A stretch of DNA of 64,000 bases from Tenggerimyces flavus (GCF_016907715.1 NZ_JAFBCM010000001.1:8409420-8473419), one strand, 5' to 3'. Counted from the stretch's first letter, positions 26,797-36,195 are shown. The notes: generated from the sequence alone by a model not told the origin. Numbers and translations: made by a program.

Positions 26797-26989
26797 GAGG
26801 GCGACTGAGGGAAGCGGCGGGGAGCGCCCGAACGGGGTGGAGGGGAGGGGCCCTCCGCGAGGGTCAAGAGGTGGACACGCGAGGCAGCGAGCGGTGCGCG
26901 CTGCGAGTGGCGGATGTGTGAGGCAGGGCGCGAGCGCGGAGAGCGGCGGGGTGGGCGAGGTGTTCCTGTCCCGGCCGGGTGGTGGGTGG

Positions 26990-28006
26990 TTAGCGGAGGG
27001 GGGCGGCGCTTTCGCGGATGAGGAGCTCGGTGGCTAGCTCTATGCGCGGGTTCTCTACTTCTTCTCCTCTGGTCATGCGCAGCACCGTGCGGGCGGCGAG
27101 GCCGCCCATTTCGGCCAGGGGTTGGCGGACTGTGGTCAGGGGTGGGGAGAACCAGCGGGCTTCCGGAAGGTCGTCGAAACCCACCACGCTCAGGTCGTCC
27201 GGCACCCGCAGTCCCCGCTTGCGCACCGCCTCGTACACCCCGAAGGCCATCTGGTCGCTCGCCGCGAAGATCGCCGTCGGCGGCGCGGGCAAATCGATCA
27301 GCACGGACGCCCCCACGAAGCCCGACTCGTGGTAGAAGTTCCCCGGCCGCACGAGCTCATCCGCCATCTCGATCCCCGCCGACTCCAGCCCCGCGCGGTA
27401 GCCATCCAGCCGCGCTCGGCTGCACCGGAGCTGCGGCGGCCCGGCGATGAAGCCGATTCGCCTGTGTCCCAACGAGATCAGGTGCTCAGTCGCCGCCAGG
27501 CCGCCGGCCCAGTTCGTCGCCCCGACGGTGGGTGCGTCCAGCGTGGGCACGCCCGCGGGGTCGACCACGACCATGGGGATGGACAGCCGCCGAAGCTCTT
27601 CCTGCAAAGGCGAATCCAGCGTCGACGTCACCAGGATCACGCCGTCCGAGGCTCGTTCGCGCAGGTTGCGCATCCACTGCCGGGCCGAAGCGCTGCGCCG
27701 GTGGATCGCCGACACCACGACCCCGACGTACTCCGAGTGCGCGACGTCCTCGACCCCGCGCAGGATCTCCACCGCCCACGGGCTGTCCAGGTCGTTGAAC
27801 ACCAGGTCGATCAGCGATGCCTTCTCCTGCGTCCGAGCGACCCGACGCTTGTACCCATGAACGCGCAGCAGGTGCTCGACCCGGTTCCGCGTCGCCGGCG
27901 ACACGTCCGACCGGCCGTTCAGGACCCGGGACACGGTCGGTACGGAGACGCCAGCCTCCCGCGCGATGGCCGAGATCGTGACCCTCGGCTGTTGCTCAAC
28001 GGTCAC
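26990..28006 (-). CDS. LacI-family transcriptional regulator (bxl-like locus)
   Basis: 338 residues from GTG 28006, whose G overlaps the stop codon of the cupin gene. The helix-turn-helix covers about 8-55 (VTISAIAREAGVSVPTVSRVLNG). The periplasmic-binding-like sensor domain follows, ending FDDLPEARWFSPPLTTVRQPLAEMG. It is the third gene of the GH3-cupin-lacI operon. Palindromes CGAAA(G/C)TTTCG in the divergent promoter region 3 kb upstream are its probable operators. The inducer is likely a xylo- or gluco-oligosaccharide (inference from the neighbours). Confidence 0.9.
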   Translation of the reverse strand: MTVEQQPRVTISAIAREAGVSVPTVSRVLNGRSDVSPATRNRVEHLLRVHGYKRRVARTQEKASLIDLVFNDLDSPWAVEILRGVEDVAHSEYVGVVVSAIHRRSASARQWMRNLRERASDGVILVTSTLDSPLQEELRRLSIPMVVVDPAGVPTLDAPTVGATNWAGGLAATEHLISLGHRRIGFIAGPPQLRCSRARLDGYRAGLESAGIEMADELVRPGNFYHESGFVGASVLIDLPAPPTAIFAASDQMAFGVYEAVRKRGLRVPDDLSVVGFDDLPEARWFSPPLTTVRQPLAEMGGLAARTVLRMTRGEEVENPRIELATELLIRESAAPLR

Positions 28007-28770
28007 TAGGCACCCTCCAGATCCCAGGTGGTGAGCCGCCCGCACATCCCCCACGTCGGCACCGGCGACGACTGGTCGGCTGTGAGCACCGCCGACTCGG
28101 CCAAATGATCAGCACGCCCAGAGGCCAACAGGGACAGGTGGTCCGCGGTCCGCTCGGCCGACCCGAGCACGCGCTCGTGCCACAACGCCTGCCACCCGAT
28201 CGCCTTGCCCTGAACGAGAAGCGCCGCCGCCTCATACAAAGGCGTCAGCGCCGACGGACCCTCCGTCTGAACGGACGTACGCAGCGCGAGGTAGCCCTCG
28301 ATCGCGAGGTCCCGCCGGCGCCGGGCGGCGACGACGTGCGGATCGTCCGACTGCGGACCGGCCTCCAGATCGGCGAGCCCCGGCAACGAGGCCGCCGACG
28401 CGTACGCCGACGCGCTCGCCAACACCACAGGCGGGAACGTCAGCACCGCGTCCCCAGCCTCGGGCAGCCCCGCGTTCTGCATCACGACCAGGATCTCCAG
28501 CTCCGGCGACGCGGCGACCAACCGATGCACGGTGCCGGGTGTGAACCACAGCAGCGTTCCCGGCTCGAGCGGATGCTCGACGTACCCCGCTCCGCTCAGC
28601 GTCTCCAGCGTTCCCGCGCCGCGCAGCACGACGTACCCCTCGGTCGACGCTGTGTGCAGATGCGGCGAGCCGCCGCGCAGCCCGTCGGCCGCCGGCCAGT
28701 CGTAGACGCGCAGCTGCGTGACCGCGGTCCCGCCAGGGAACCAGGTCCTCGTCGTCGTCGTCTCGGTCAT
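28006..28770 (-). CDS. Cupin-domain protein
   Basis: 254 residues. The cupin barrel lies at about 15-105, with motif 1 HLHTASTEGYVVLRGAG (two His and a Glu for a metal) and motif 2 around PGTVHRL. The C-terminal 140 residues are helical and rich in Ala, with no motif I recognise. Coupling is tight on both sides: its ATG overlaps the GH3 stop (ATGA) and its stop overlaps the lacI start. It may be a sugar-binding or isomerising accessory enzyme for this locus. Confidence 0.75.
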   Translation of the reverse strand: MTETTTTRTWFPGGTAVTQLRVYDWPAADGLRGGSPHLHTASTEGYVVLRGAGTLETLSGAGYVEHPLEPGTLLWFTPGTVHRLVAASPELEILVVMQNAGLPEAGDAVLTFPPVVLASASAYASAASLPGLADLEAGPQSDDPHVVAARRRRDLAIEGYLALRTSVQTEGPSALTPLYEAAALLVQGKAIGWQALWHERVLGSAERTADHLSLLASGRADHLAESAVLTADQSSPVPTWGMCGRLTTWDLEGA

Positions 28771-31112
28771 GCGTCACCTCCGGCCGTGGGCTGCTCGACC
28801 CGGACGCCCGCGACGAGCTGGCGTCGATGGTCGACTACTCGTTCCCACCCAACCATGCGCACGCGCACAACGTGACACACGTCCACACTGCTTGTGGACA
28901 ACCGCAGTTCCAGGTCGCCCGGCTCGACGACGCGCACCCCGCGCCGGTCGGTGAACGAGGTGAGGTCGGCATGGACCGAGAAGCGCACCCGGCGCTGCTC
29001 GCCCGGCTCGAGCGGCACCCGCACGTACCCGATCAGTCGTACGACCGGGCGGGTCACCTGCGCGACGGGATCGTGCAGGTACAGCTGCACGTTCTCGGTC
29101 CCCGCCCGCTCCCCGAGGTTTCGTACGACGACCGATACTTCCAGCGTCTCGTCGGTGCCGAACGACTCGGCGGCGGTCGCCTCGGACCAAGCGAACCGCG
29201 TGTACGAAAGCCCATGCCCAAAGGGAAACTGCGCAGTCGGGTCGAGGTTGCTCACGCCGCTGCGCTGGCCGAGCGGTGGTGCGAGGTACGTGGACGGCTG
29301 TCCGCCCGGAACTCTCGGCACGCTTACCGGTAGCCGGCCGGACGGGTTCACCCGTCCGGACAGCACGCCGGCGATCGCGTTCGCCCCTTCCTCACCAGGG
29401 AAGAACGCCTGCACGATCGCCGCGAGCCGGTCGACATAGGCGCCGAGCGCGTACGGCCGCCCGGTCAGCTGCACGAGTACGACCGGCGTGCCCGAGTCCA
29501 GGAGCGCTTCGATCAGGGTGGCCTGCTCCCCCGGCAGCCTCAGGTCCTCGGCATCGCAACCTTCTCCGGAAGTTCCGGCACCGAACAGTCCGGCCCGATC
29601 CCCCACCACAGCGACGCAAACGTCCGACGACCGTGCGAGCGAAACAGCCGCCTCGATCCCGGAAGTATCGGCGCCCGAAACTTCGCAGCCCAGTGCGTAC
29701 GAAACTTCCGCCTCCGCTAGCTCGGCAGCCAAAGCGGCTCGGACCGTCGGCACGACGACACCGAGCGGAAGATCGGGATAGGACCGCCCGACGTGGCTCG
29801 GGAACGTGTAACAACCGAGCATCGCCATCGGGTCGTCCGCGAGCGGCCCGACGAGCGCGATGCGCCCGTGCTGGAGTGGCAGAACCCCCTTGTTCTGAAG
29901 GAGAACGATGGAACTCTCGGCCAGCTGCCGAGAGATCACCCGAGCTTCCGGTGGGTCGAGGTCGATCGTTCCCCGGACCTCCTCGTCCTCGCCCGCCACA
30001 ACCGGAGGCAGCGAATCCCAGTCCTCGTCCAGCAGGCCGAGCTCGCATTTCTGCCGAAGCACCCGGGCGGCCGCACGAGAGACCAACGCCTCGTCGACAG
30101 CACCGTCAACCACGGCTTGCAACAACGGATCGCCGTAGCAACGCACGGTCGGGAGTTCGACGTCGATCCCCGCGGCCAACGCGAGACCGGCAGCCGCGGC
30201 GGGCGAGTCCGCGACAGCATGCAGGAGCTGGAGGAACGAGACCGCGAAGTAGTCCGCCACCACCGTTCCGGAGAATCCCCAAGTGTCACGGAGCAAACCG
30301 CTCAGCAGCGACGCATCGGCAGCCGTGGGAACGCCGTCCAGCTCGGTGTAGCTGTGCATCACCGAGCGCGCACCAGCGCGCAGAGCGTGCTCGAACGGCG
30401 GCAGCAGCACGTCCGCCAGCTCGCGCGGCCCTACCGAGACCGGCGCGAGGTTGCGGCCCGCCCGCGAGGCCGAGTACCCGACGAAGTGCTTCAGCGTCGC
30501 GATAATTCCGGAAGACTCCAGCCCGCGCACGTACGCCGAGCCGAGAGTTCCGACGAGGTACGGGTCCTCGCCGATCGTCTCCTCGGTCCGCCCCCAGCGC
30601 GGGTCGCGGCAAACATCGAGCACCGGCGCGAGCCCCTGATGCACACCGACGCCACGCATCGACGAGCCGATCGAGGCGGCCATCCGTTCGACGAGTTCGG
30701 GATCGAACGTGGCGCCCCAGGCCAACGGCGTCGGAAAGATCGTCGCGCCCCAGGCGGTGAAGCCGGACAGGCACTCCTCGTGCACGAGCGCCGGAATGCC
30801 GAAGCGCCCGGCGGCGACGATCTCGGTTTGGGTTCGGGCGAGCGCACGGGCACCGACGGCCGGATCTGTCGGAACAGTTCCGAAAGGTCGGGTGAGCTGA
30901 CCCAGTCCGTTCTCGATCAACGGTTTCCAGTCCGGCAGTTCGTCGGCGAACTCGTGCTGATGCGGCGCGACCGCGTCCTCGGAAGCGGTCAGCCCGACCC
31001 AGACCCCGTACAGCTGGCCGACCTTCTCCGACAGCGTCATGCGCTCCAGCAGGTCGGCGGCCCGTTCCGCCGGCGACCGCGACGGATCCCGCCAGACAGC
31101 GGATGCCTGCAT
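28767..31112 (-). CDS. GH3 beta-xylosidase/beta-glucosidase, BxlA-like
   Basis: 781 residues from ATG 31112, fixed by the ribosome site CGGAGGTG. The order is GH3 N-terminal TIM barrel, with KHFVGYSASRAGRN near 215, then the nucleophile Asp in GTVVADYFAV near 290, the C-terminal alpha/beta sandwich from about 385, and a fibronectin III-like domain from about 680. GQLYGVWVG and APHQHEFADEL near the start recall the Streptomyces BxlA beta-xylosidases. No signal peptide is present, so it would cleave imported oligosaccharides. The divergent ABC importer supplies them. Confidence 0.9.
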   Translation of the reverse strand: MQASAVWRDPSRSPAERAADLLERMTLSEKVGQLYGVWVGLTASEDAVAPHQHEFADELPDWKPLIENGLGQLTRPFGTVPTDPAVGARALARTQTEIVAAGRFGIPALVHEECLSGFTAWGATIFPTPLAWGATFDPELVERMAASIGSSMRGVGVHQGLAPVLDVCRDPRWGRTEETIGEDPYLVGTLGSAYVRGLESSGIIATLKHFVGYSASRAGRNLAPVSVGPRELADVLLPPFEHALRAGARSVMHSYTELDGVPTAADASLLSGLLRDTWGFSGTVVADYFAVSFLQLLHAVADSPAAAAGLALAAGIDVELPTVRCYGDPLLQAVVDGAVDEALVSRAAARVLRQKCELGLLDEDWDSLPPVVAGEDEEVRGTIDLDPPEARVISRQLAESSIVLLQNKGVLPLQHGRIALVGPLADDPMAMLGCYTFPSHVGRSYPDLPLGVVVPTVRAALAAELAEAEVSYALGCEVSGADTSGIEAAVSLARSSDVCVAVVGDRAGLFGAGTSGEGCDAEDLRLPGEQATLIEALLDSGTPVVLVQLTGRPYALGAYVDRLAAIVQAFFPGEEGANAIAGVLSGRVNPSGRLPVSVPRVPGGQPSTYLAPPLGQRSGVSNLDPTAQFPFGHGLSYTRFAWSEATAAESFGTDETLEVSVVVRNLGERAGTENVQLYLHDPVAQVTRPVVRLIGYVRVPLEPGEQRRVRFSVHADLTSFTDRRGVRVVEPGDLELRLSTSSVDVCHVVRVRMVGWERVVDHRRQLVAGVRVEQPTAGGDA

Positions 31113-31120
31113 ACGCACCT

Positions 31121-31133
31121 CCGAAAGTTTCGG
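31121..31133. promoter_or_regulatory. LacI-type operator, GH3 side
   Basis: CCGAAAGTTTCGG is a perfect 13-bp palindrome with an odd centre, lying between the GH3 promoter hexamers and the ATG. The core recurs at 31256-31266 on the ABC side. Confidence 0.7.
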
Positions 31134-31158
31134 ACGCCTTCCGATCGTCGACGCCGCC

Positions 31159-31186
31159 ACTATAGGCGGAACTTTCAGAGTGAAAA
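31159..31186 (-). promoter_or_regulatory. Predicted promoter of the GH3-cupin-lacI operon
   Basis: On the minus strand TTTTCA (31186-31181) and TATAGT (31164-31159) are separated by 16 bp, a fair sigma-70 type match. Transcription would start near 31150 and pass through the operator at 31121-31133. Confidence 0.5.
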
Positions 31187-31192
31187 GAGGTC

Positions 31193-31221
31193 TTGACCGC
31201 GCATCCGAGCGGTCGTAGCTT
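31193..31221 (+). promoter_or_regulatory. Predicted promoter of the ABC importer operon
   Basis: TTGACC (31193-31198) and TAGCTT (31216-31221) are 17 bp apart, a good match for the actinobacterial housekeeping sigma factor. The expected start is near 31228, upstream of the operator at 31256-31266. Confidence 0.65.
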
Positions 31222-31255
31222 ACGGGACACACGAGCGTAACTATCGATACTTCTC

Positions 31256-31266
31256 CGAAACTTTCG
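31256..31266. promoter_or_regulatory. LacI-type operator, ABC side
   Basis: CGAAACTTTCG matches the core of the palindrome at 31121-31133 except for the central base. It lies about 30 bp downstream of the predicted start point, so a bound repressor would block elongation. Confidence 0.65.
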
Positions 31267-31303
31267 CACCTACTCCAGGCTGCCCGTCGGAAGGAACTCG
31301 CTC

Positions 31304-32617
31304 ATGAAGCTGACGAAGTGGCATCGGAGGGCCGTCCTGGGCGCGGCGGCCGCCCTGCTCGTCGCCGCCTGCGGTGGGAACGGCGGAAGCGGCGGAGGCG
31401 GGACCGGCGGCGACGCGGGCAGCGGTGGAGCCGTCACCATCGACTGGTGGCACATCCAGAACCAGGAGCCGATGCTCGGCATCTGGAAGGCGATGGCGGC
31501 CGAGTATCAGAAGCAGCACACGAATGTGACGATCAAGATCACGTCGTTGGAGAACGAGGCGTTCAAGGCCAGGCTCACGACCGTCACCCAGGCCGGCACT
31601 CCGCCGGACCTCTTCCACACCTGGGGTGGCGGCGTGCTGAAGCAGCAGACCGAAGCCGGGCTCACCAAGGACATCACCGACGACCTCGCCGACATCGCCG
31701 ACACGTTCACACCGACGGCCCTCCTGCCGTACCAGATCGACGAGCGGACGTACGGAGTTCCGTTCGATGTGGGAATGGTCGGCTTCTGGTACAACAAGAA
31801 GCTCTTCGCGCAGGCTGGAGTCACCCAGCCGCCGGAAACGTGGGCCGAGTTCCTCGATGTCGTACGCAAGCTCCAGGCCGCCGGCATCACGCCGATCGCC
31901 CTTGGTGGCAAGGAGAAATGGCCCGGGCACTTCTACTGGGCATACCTCGCGATCCGCGTCGCCGGTGTCGACGCTCTGAAGCAGGCGGAATCCGACGGCA
32001 AGTTCGACGCGCCGGAGTTCGTGGAGGCGGGCGCGCGCCTGAAGGAGCTCGTCGACCTGCAGCCGTTTCAGAAGGGCTTCCTCGGAGCGCCGTTCGGCTC
32101 CCCCGACGGCCAGTCGGCGTTCGTCGGCAACGGCAAGGCCGCGATGGAGCTGATGGGCCAGTGGGCTCCGGGCGAGCAGCGCAACTCTTCGGCGAACAAG
32201 AAGGGGCTCGGCGAGGACCTGGGCTTCTTCCCGTTCCCAGCGGTCGACGGTGGCAAGGGCACGGTGACCGACGTGTTCGGCGGTGGTGGCGGCTTCGCGG
32301 TCGGGCGGGACGCTCCGCCGGAGGCCGCGGACTTCCTGAAGTTCATCTCCAGTGTGGAGAACCAGCGCAAGGCGGCCGCGGCCGGCGGGCTGCTCCCCGT
32401 AGTGAAGGGCGCGGAGGACGCGGTCAAGGAGCCCAGCCAGAAGATGGTCGTCGACCAGCTGGCGAAGGCGACGAAGTTCCAGCTCTATCTGGACCAGGCG
32501 TACGCGCCCGAGGTCGGGCAGACCGTCAACGACAGCGTGGCAGCGCTGATCGCCGGCCAGTCCAGTCCCGAGGACGTGGCGAAGGCGATCACCGACGCGG
32601 CCCAGAGCGCGCAGTAG
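31304..32617 (+). CDS. Sugar ABC transporter substrate-binding lipoprotein
   Basis: 437 residues, family 1 extracellular solute-binding protein. The leader MKLTKWHRRAVLGAAAALLVAAC ends in a lipobox with Cys23, followed by a Gly/Ser tether. VTIDWWHIQN opens the first lobe, and DLFHTWGGGVLKQ and GVPFDVGMVGFWYNKKLF are typical of oligosaccharide binders of the BxlE/CebE type. GGAAGGAAC precedes the ATG. It is the first gene of an SBP-permease-permease operon divergent from GH3. The ATPase is missing, as in other actinobacterial systems that share the MsiK ATPase. Confidence 0.92.
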   Translation: MKLTKWHRRAVLGAAAALLVAACGGNGGSGGGGTGGDAGSGGAVTIDWWHIQNQEPMLGIWKAMAAEYQKQHTNVTIKITSLENEAFKARLTTVTQAGTPPDLFHTWGGGVLKQQTEAGLTKDITDDLADIADTFTPTALLPYQIDERTYGVPFDVGMVGFWYNKKLFAQAGVTQPPETWAEFLDVVRKLQAAGITPIALGGKEKWPGHFYWAYLAIRVAGVDALKQAESDGKFDAPEFVEAGARLKELVDLQPFQKGFLGAPFGSPDGQSAFVGNGKAAMELMGQWAPGEQRNSSANKKGLGEDLGFFPFPAVDGGKGTVTDVFGGGGGFAVGRDAPPEAADFLKFISSVENQRKAAAAGGLLPVVKGAEDAVKEPSQKMVVDQLAKATKFQLYLDQAYAPEVGQTVNDSVAALIAGQSSPEDVAKAITDAAQSAQ

Positions 32618-32627
32618 GCGCGGCGCG

Positions 32628-33590
32628 ATGGGTGTCGCAACGCTGCATAGTCCCGCGCCGCCGGCGACCGACGCGCCTCCGCGTCGCCGGCGGCGCGTCC
32701 CCTGGCTGACGATCGCGCTGTTTCTCCTTCCAGCGTTGGTGTTGTTCAGCCTGCTCGTCCTCGCGCCGATCGGTTTGGCCAGCTACACCAGCCTGTTCAA
32801 GTGGAACGGGTACGGCGGCGCGCCAACGGACTTCGTCGGGCTGGGCAACTTCGTCCAGGCACTGACCAGCCCGATCTTCCTCGGCGACCTGGGCCGGCAC
32901 GCGACGTTGATCGCGCTCTCGCTGCTGGTCCAGCTTCCGCTGGCCCTCGCGATCGCGATGGTGCTGAACCAGAAGATCCGCGGACGCGCGTTCTTCCGGC
33001 TGCTGTTCTTCGCGCCGTACGTGCTGTCCGAGGTCATCACCGCGGTCCTGTTCAGCCTGTTCTTCTCGCCGAACCTCGGCCTCGCCAACCACCTGCTCGG
33101 CCTCGTGGGGTTGGGCGAGCTCGGCCAGACCTGGTTGGCCGATCCGAAGACCGTGCTCTACTCGCTCGCCTTCGTGATGACGTGGAAGTACTTCGGCTTC
33201 CACATGATCCTCTACCTCGCCGGGCGTCAGAACATCCCGAACGAGCTGATGGAAGCGGCCGCGATCGACGGCGGCAGCCCGTGGCAGATCTTCCGGTACG
33301 TGACGCTGCCGCTGCTCGCGCCGACGATCCGGATCAGCGTGTTCTTGTCGGTACTCGGCACGATCGAGCTCTTCGACCTGGTGTGGGTGCTGACCGGCGG
33401 TGGCCCGTTGCACGCTTCGGAGACGATGGCGATCACGATGTTCGAGTCGGGCTTCCGCCGTTCGCAGGTCGGGTACGCGAGCGCGATCAGCATCCTGATG
33501 TTCGTGATCGCGTTGACGTTCGCCCTGCTGTACCAGAAGTTCGTAATGCGGCGTGATCTCGAGGGAGCGATGACGGGGATGCGGTCATGA
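32628..33590 (+). CDS. Sugar ABC transporter permease, first subunit
   Basis: 320 residues with six transmembrane helices after a Pro/Arg-rich cytoplasmic lead. The EAA loop is ELMEAAAIDGGSPWQIFRYVTLPLLAP near 205-231, where the ATPase docks. It resembles MalF-type permeases (BxlF/CebF). It follows the binding protein by 10 bp and overlaps the next permease by 4 bp (ATGA). Confidence 0.92.
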   Translation: MGVATLHSPAPPATDAPPRRRRRVPWLTIALFLLPALVLFSLLVLAPIGLASYTSLFKWNGYGGAPTDFVGLGNFVQALTSPIFLGDLGRHATLIALSLLVQLPLALAIAMVLNQKIRGRAFFRLLFFAPYVLSEVITAVLFSLFFSPNLGLANHLLGLVGLGELGQTWLADPKTVLYSLAFVMTWKYFGFHMILYLAGRQNIPNELMEAAAIDGGSPWQIFRYVTLPLLAPTIRISVFLSVLGTIELFDLVWVLTGGGPLHASETMAITMFESGFRRSQVGYASAISILMFVIALTFALLYQKFVMRRDLEGAMTGMRS

Positions 33591-34408
33591 GAGTCGCGCG
33601 TCAAGTCGGCCTTTACGCCGCGCTGCTGGCGATCACGGCGTTCGTCGTGGTGCCGATCGGGTTCGCGGTCCTGGGCGGGTTCAAGGACAACGGGCAGTTG
33701 TCGGTCAACCCGTTCGGACTTCCAGAACCGTGGAACTTCGCCAACTACGCCGAGATCATCGCGTCGTCGGCGTTCTGGCGGCCGCTGTTGAACAGCACGA
33801 TCATCGCGGTCGCGACCACATTGCTCCTGGTAGGAGTGGCGGCGCTGGCGGCGTTCGTATTCGCGCGGTTCGCGTTCCGCGGCCGCGAGCTGATCTTCAT
33901 GCTGTTCGCGGTGGGCCTGATGTTCCCGTTCGCCGTGGCGATCCTGCCGCTGTTCGTGCTGCTGCGCGAGCTCGGGTTGCTGAACAACCCGCTCGGCGTG
34001 ATCCTGCCGCAGGCCGCGTTCGGGCTGCCGGTGACGATCATCGTGCTGCGGACGTTCTTCCGCGCGATCCCCGGCGAGCTCGAGGAGGCGGCCACGTTGG
34101 ACGGCTGCGGCCCGCTCGGCTTCTTCTGGCGCATCCTGCTGCCGATGGCCCGCCCCGCGCTGGCGACCGTTTCAGTGCTGGCGATCGTGGCGAGCTGGAA
34201 CTCGTTCATGCTGCCGCTGGTGGTGTTCAACGATCCGAGCTGGTGGACGATCCCGTTGGGCGTACGGCAGTTCCAGGGCCAGTACGGCCAGGACACCGCG
34301 AGGATCCTCGCGTACGTCGTCCTCGCGATGGTCCCCGCGCTCGCGTTCTACGCGGTCGCCGAACGCCAGCTCATCGGCGGCCTCACCTCGGGAGCGGCGA
34401 AGGGCTAG
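33587..34408 (+). CDS. Sugar ABC transporter permease, second subunit
   Basis: 273 residues, MalG-type permease with six transmembrane helices and an EAA loop ELEEAATLDGCGPLGFFWRILLPMARPAL near 165-193. The ATG overlaps the previous stop. No ATPase gene follows; the next 175 bases before the convergent gene contain nothing recognisable. Confidence 0.92.
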   Translation: MRVARQVGLYAALLAITAFVVVPIGFAVLGGFKDNGQLSVNPFGLPEPWNFANYAEIIASSAFWRPLLNSTIIAVATTLLLVGVAALAAFVFARFAFRGRELIFMLFAVGLMFPFAVAILPLFVLLRELGLLNNPLGVILPQAAFGLPVTIIVLRTFFRAIPGELEEAATLDGCGPLGFFWRILLPMARPALATVSVLAIVASWNSFMLPLVVFNDPSWWTIPLGVRQFQGQYGQDTARILAYVVLAMVPALAFYAVAERQLIGGLTSGAAKG

Positions 34409-34583
34409 TCGACACCGCCCTCGTCGCGACCACGCTCGGCGGCGCCGGCTTCCGGGGTCCGAGGACGACATTCCGGCCGAAGGCCGCCGTCTGTCGCCAC
34501 AGGGCCACCCGGCGTCGCCGAGCACCGCGACCCGAAGCCGCAAGGCCGGCCACGGCCGACGCGTGCGAGCGGTCGCCATGAGC

Positions 34584-35255
34584 TCAGTCGAGCAGGAAGT
34601 GGCCCTTCTTTGCCGCGATGCCGTTGAACGACGCGTCCACCGCGTAGAAGCCCGGCAGCGACTTCTGCTGACCGGTCGGGCAGCCCTTCTTCGAACGTTC
34701 GCCCATCCAGACGATGCCGAGCGTGCGCACCTTGCCTGCCTGCAGGGTGAACGGGCCGGGGTTGATCGCCGCGACACAGTGCTCGGTGGTCCAGATCTGG
34801 TCCTTGCCCGAGGTGACCGTGACCTGGAGCGACTTCGCGTCGACCGTGACGCGGCAGGCGACCGACGCGGTGTTCTCCAGCTCGACCTCGATCAGCACCG
34901 GCTTGCCGGCGGGGGACTTGCTGTTCTTCGCGTCCGCCGCGATCGACACCACGCTGTCCGGGCAGATGGGCGTGCCGGTCGGCTTCGGCTTCGGCTTCGG
35001 TTTCGCCGTGGGCTTGGGCTGGGGCGCCGGCTTGGTCGACGTCGAGGCCGAGGGGCGCGGCGACGTGGTGGTGACCGGACGATCCGCCCCAGGCGTGGGC
35101 GCCGGCGGCGCGGCGTCACCTGATCCGGGCGCGCCGAACGGGAGGACGCTGATCAGCAACCAGGTGGCGAGGCCGACCAGGGCGAGTGCGAGCGCGCGGC
35201 GTACCCAGTACACCGACGCCGGCAGGGGCCCGACCGGCCGGAGCAGCGGGCTCAT
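34584..35255 (-). CDS. Conserved membrane-anchored protein between disA and mutY
   Basis: 223 residues from ATG 35255. One transmembrane helix at about 22-42 is followed by a long Pro/Thr/Ser/Lys linker (PKPTAKPKPKPKP) to about 95 and an extracytoplasmic domain with Cys at about 98, 137, 159 and 191. The domain (VVSIAADAKNSKSPAGKPVLIEVELEN) looks like an immunoglobulin-like fold. The position, divergent from mutY, is that of M. tuberculosis Rv3587c, so it belongs to the conserved backbone. Function is unknown. Confidence 0.75.
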   Translation of the reverse strand: MSPLLRPVGPLPASVYWVRRALALALVGLATWLLISVLPFGAPGSGDAAPPAPTPGADRPVTTTSPRPSASTSTKPAPQPKPTAKPKPKPKPTGTPICPDSVVSIAADAKNSKSPAGKPVLIEVELENTASVACRVTVDAKSLQVTVTSGKDQIWTTEHCVAAINPGPFTLQAGKVRTLGIVWMGERSKKGCPTGQQKSLPGFYAVDASFNGIAAKKGHFLLD

Positions 35256-35319
35256 ACTGCGGAGCGTAACGATCTTGTGCCCCGTAGCCACGTAAGCGCG
35301 CCGTGGGAGGATGCCTTTG

Positions 35320-36195
35320 ATGCCAGAATCGTCACTCCACGCACCCGTGCTCGACTGGTACGCGACCCACCAGCGCGACCTGCCGTGGCGCCGCCCGGAC
35401 GCGTCGGCCTGGGACGTGCTGGTCAGCGAGATCATGCTGCAGCAGACGCCGGTCGTGCGCGTGTTGCCGGCGTACGTGGCGTGGCTGGCCCGCTGGCCGA
35501 CGCCCGCCGCGCAGGCCAAGGACGCGCCCGGCGAGGCGGTCCGGCAGTGGGGTCGGCTCGGCTACCCCCGGCGCGCGCTGCGCCTGCACGCGGCGGCGGT
35601 GGCGATCACGGCGCGTCACGACGGGGTCGTGCCGGACGAGTACGAGGCGCTGCTGGCCCTGCCCGGAGTCGGCGAGTACACCGCCTCCGCCGTGGCGTCC
35701 TTCGCATACCGGCAGCGGCATCCCGTGCTCGACACCAACGTCCGCCGCGTGCTCGCGCGGGTCGTGGCCGGTGTGCAGTACCCGCCGCAGTCGACCACGG
35801 CGACCGAACGGCGGACCGCTGTCGACCTGCTGCCCGAGGACGCCGACACCGCCGCGACCTGGGGCGTCGCGGTGATGGAGATCGGCGCGGTCGTCTGCTC
35901 GGCGCGCTCCCCGCGCTGCGACGACTGCCCGATCGCGACGCTGTGCGCGTGGCGGTTGGCGGGGCGGCCGGCGTACGACGGACCGGCGCGGCGGAGGCAG
36001 ACGTACGAGGGGACCGACCGGCAGTGCCGCGGCCGGCTGTTGAAGGTGCTGCGAGAAGCTCCCGGTCCCGTTCGCCGTTCTGCCCTGGAGGCGGTGTGGC
36101 CGGACGCCGTTCAACGCGAACGTGCGCTAGATGGGCTCGTCGCCGACGGCCTGGTCGACCCGTTGCCGAACGGACGCTTCGCCTTACCCGGTTAG
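35320..36195 (+). CDS. mutY: A/G-specific adenine DNA glycosylase
   Basis: 291 residues. GGGAGG at 35305-35310 is 9 bases from ATG 35320 but directly abuts the in-frame ATG 35311, so the second ATG is the likelier start. The HhH-GPD fold has IMLQQTPVVRV near 39, LPGVGEYTASAVASFAY near 112 with the catalytic Asp in VLDTNVRR, and the iron-sulfur Cys pattern C-x6-C-x2-C-x5-C near 190-206. It removes adenine opposite 8-oxoguanine. The C-terminal NUDIX-like recognition domain of E. coli MutY is absent, as in other actinobacterial short forms. Confidence 0.93.
   Translation: MPESSLHAPVLDWYATHQRDLPWRRPDASAWDVLVSEIMLQQTPVVRVLPAYVAWLARWPTPAAQAKDAPGEAVRQWGRLGYPRRALRLHAAAVAITARHDGVVPDEYEALLALPGVGEYTASAVASFAYRQRHPVLDTNVRRVLARVVAGVQYPPQSTTATERRTAVDLLPEDADTAATWGVAVMEIGAVVCSARSPRCDDCPIATLCAWRLAGRPAYDGPARRRQTYEGTDRQCRGRLLKVLREAPGPVRRSALEAVWPDAVQRERALDGLVADGLVDPLPNGRFALPG

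Larger units (their letters stand above)
25763..26989. other. Gene-free, repeat-rich 1.2-kb region
   Basis: Long frames cross this region on both strands, but they are created by G/C-rich repeats. Besides the arrays listed separately, degenerate copies of GTGGGTGAAGTGGG and GGCGGACGC(A/C)CGAGGCAG recur near 25828, 26450, 26510 and 26900, so the whole region may have grown by local duplication. No credible start, ribosome site or domain was found. Confidence 0.6.

Noticed and set aside
26383-26808. 141-codon frame with repeated EAARRREGDVDRR
   Set aside because: The openness comes from the 39-base repeat unit. No ribosome site, and the opposite strand is equally open.
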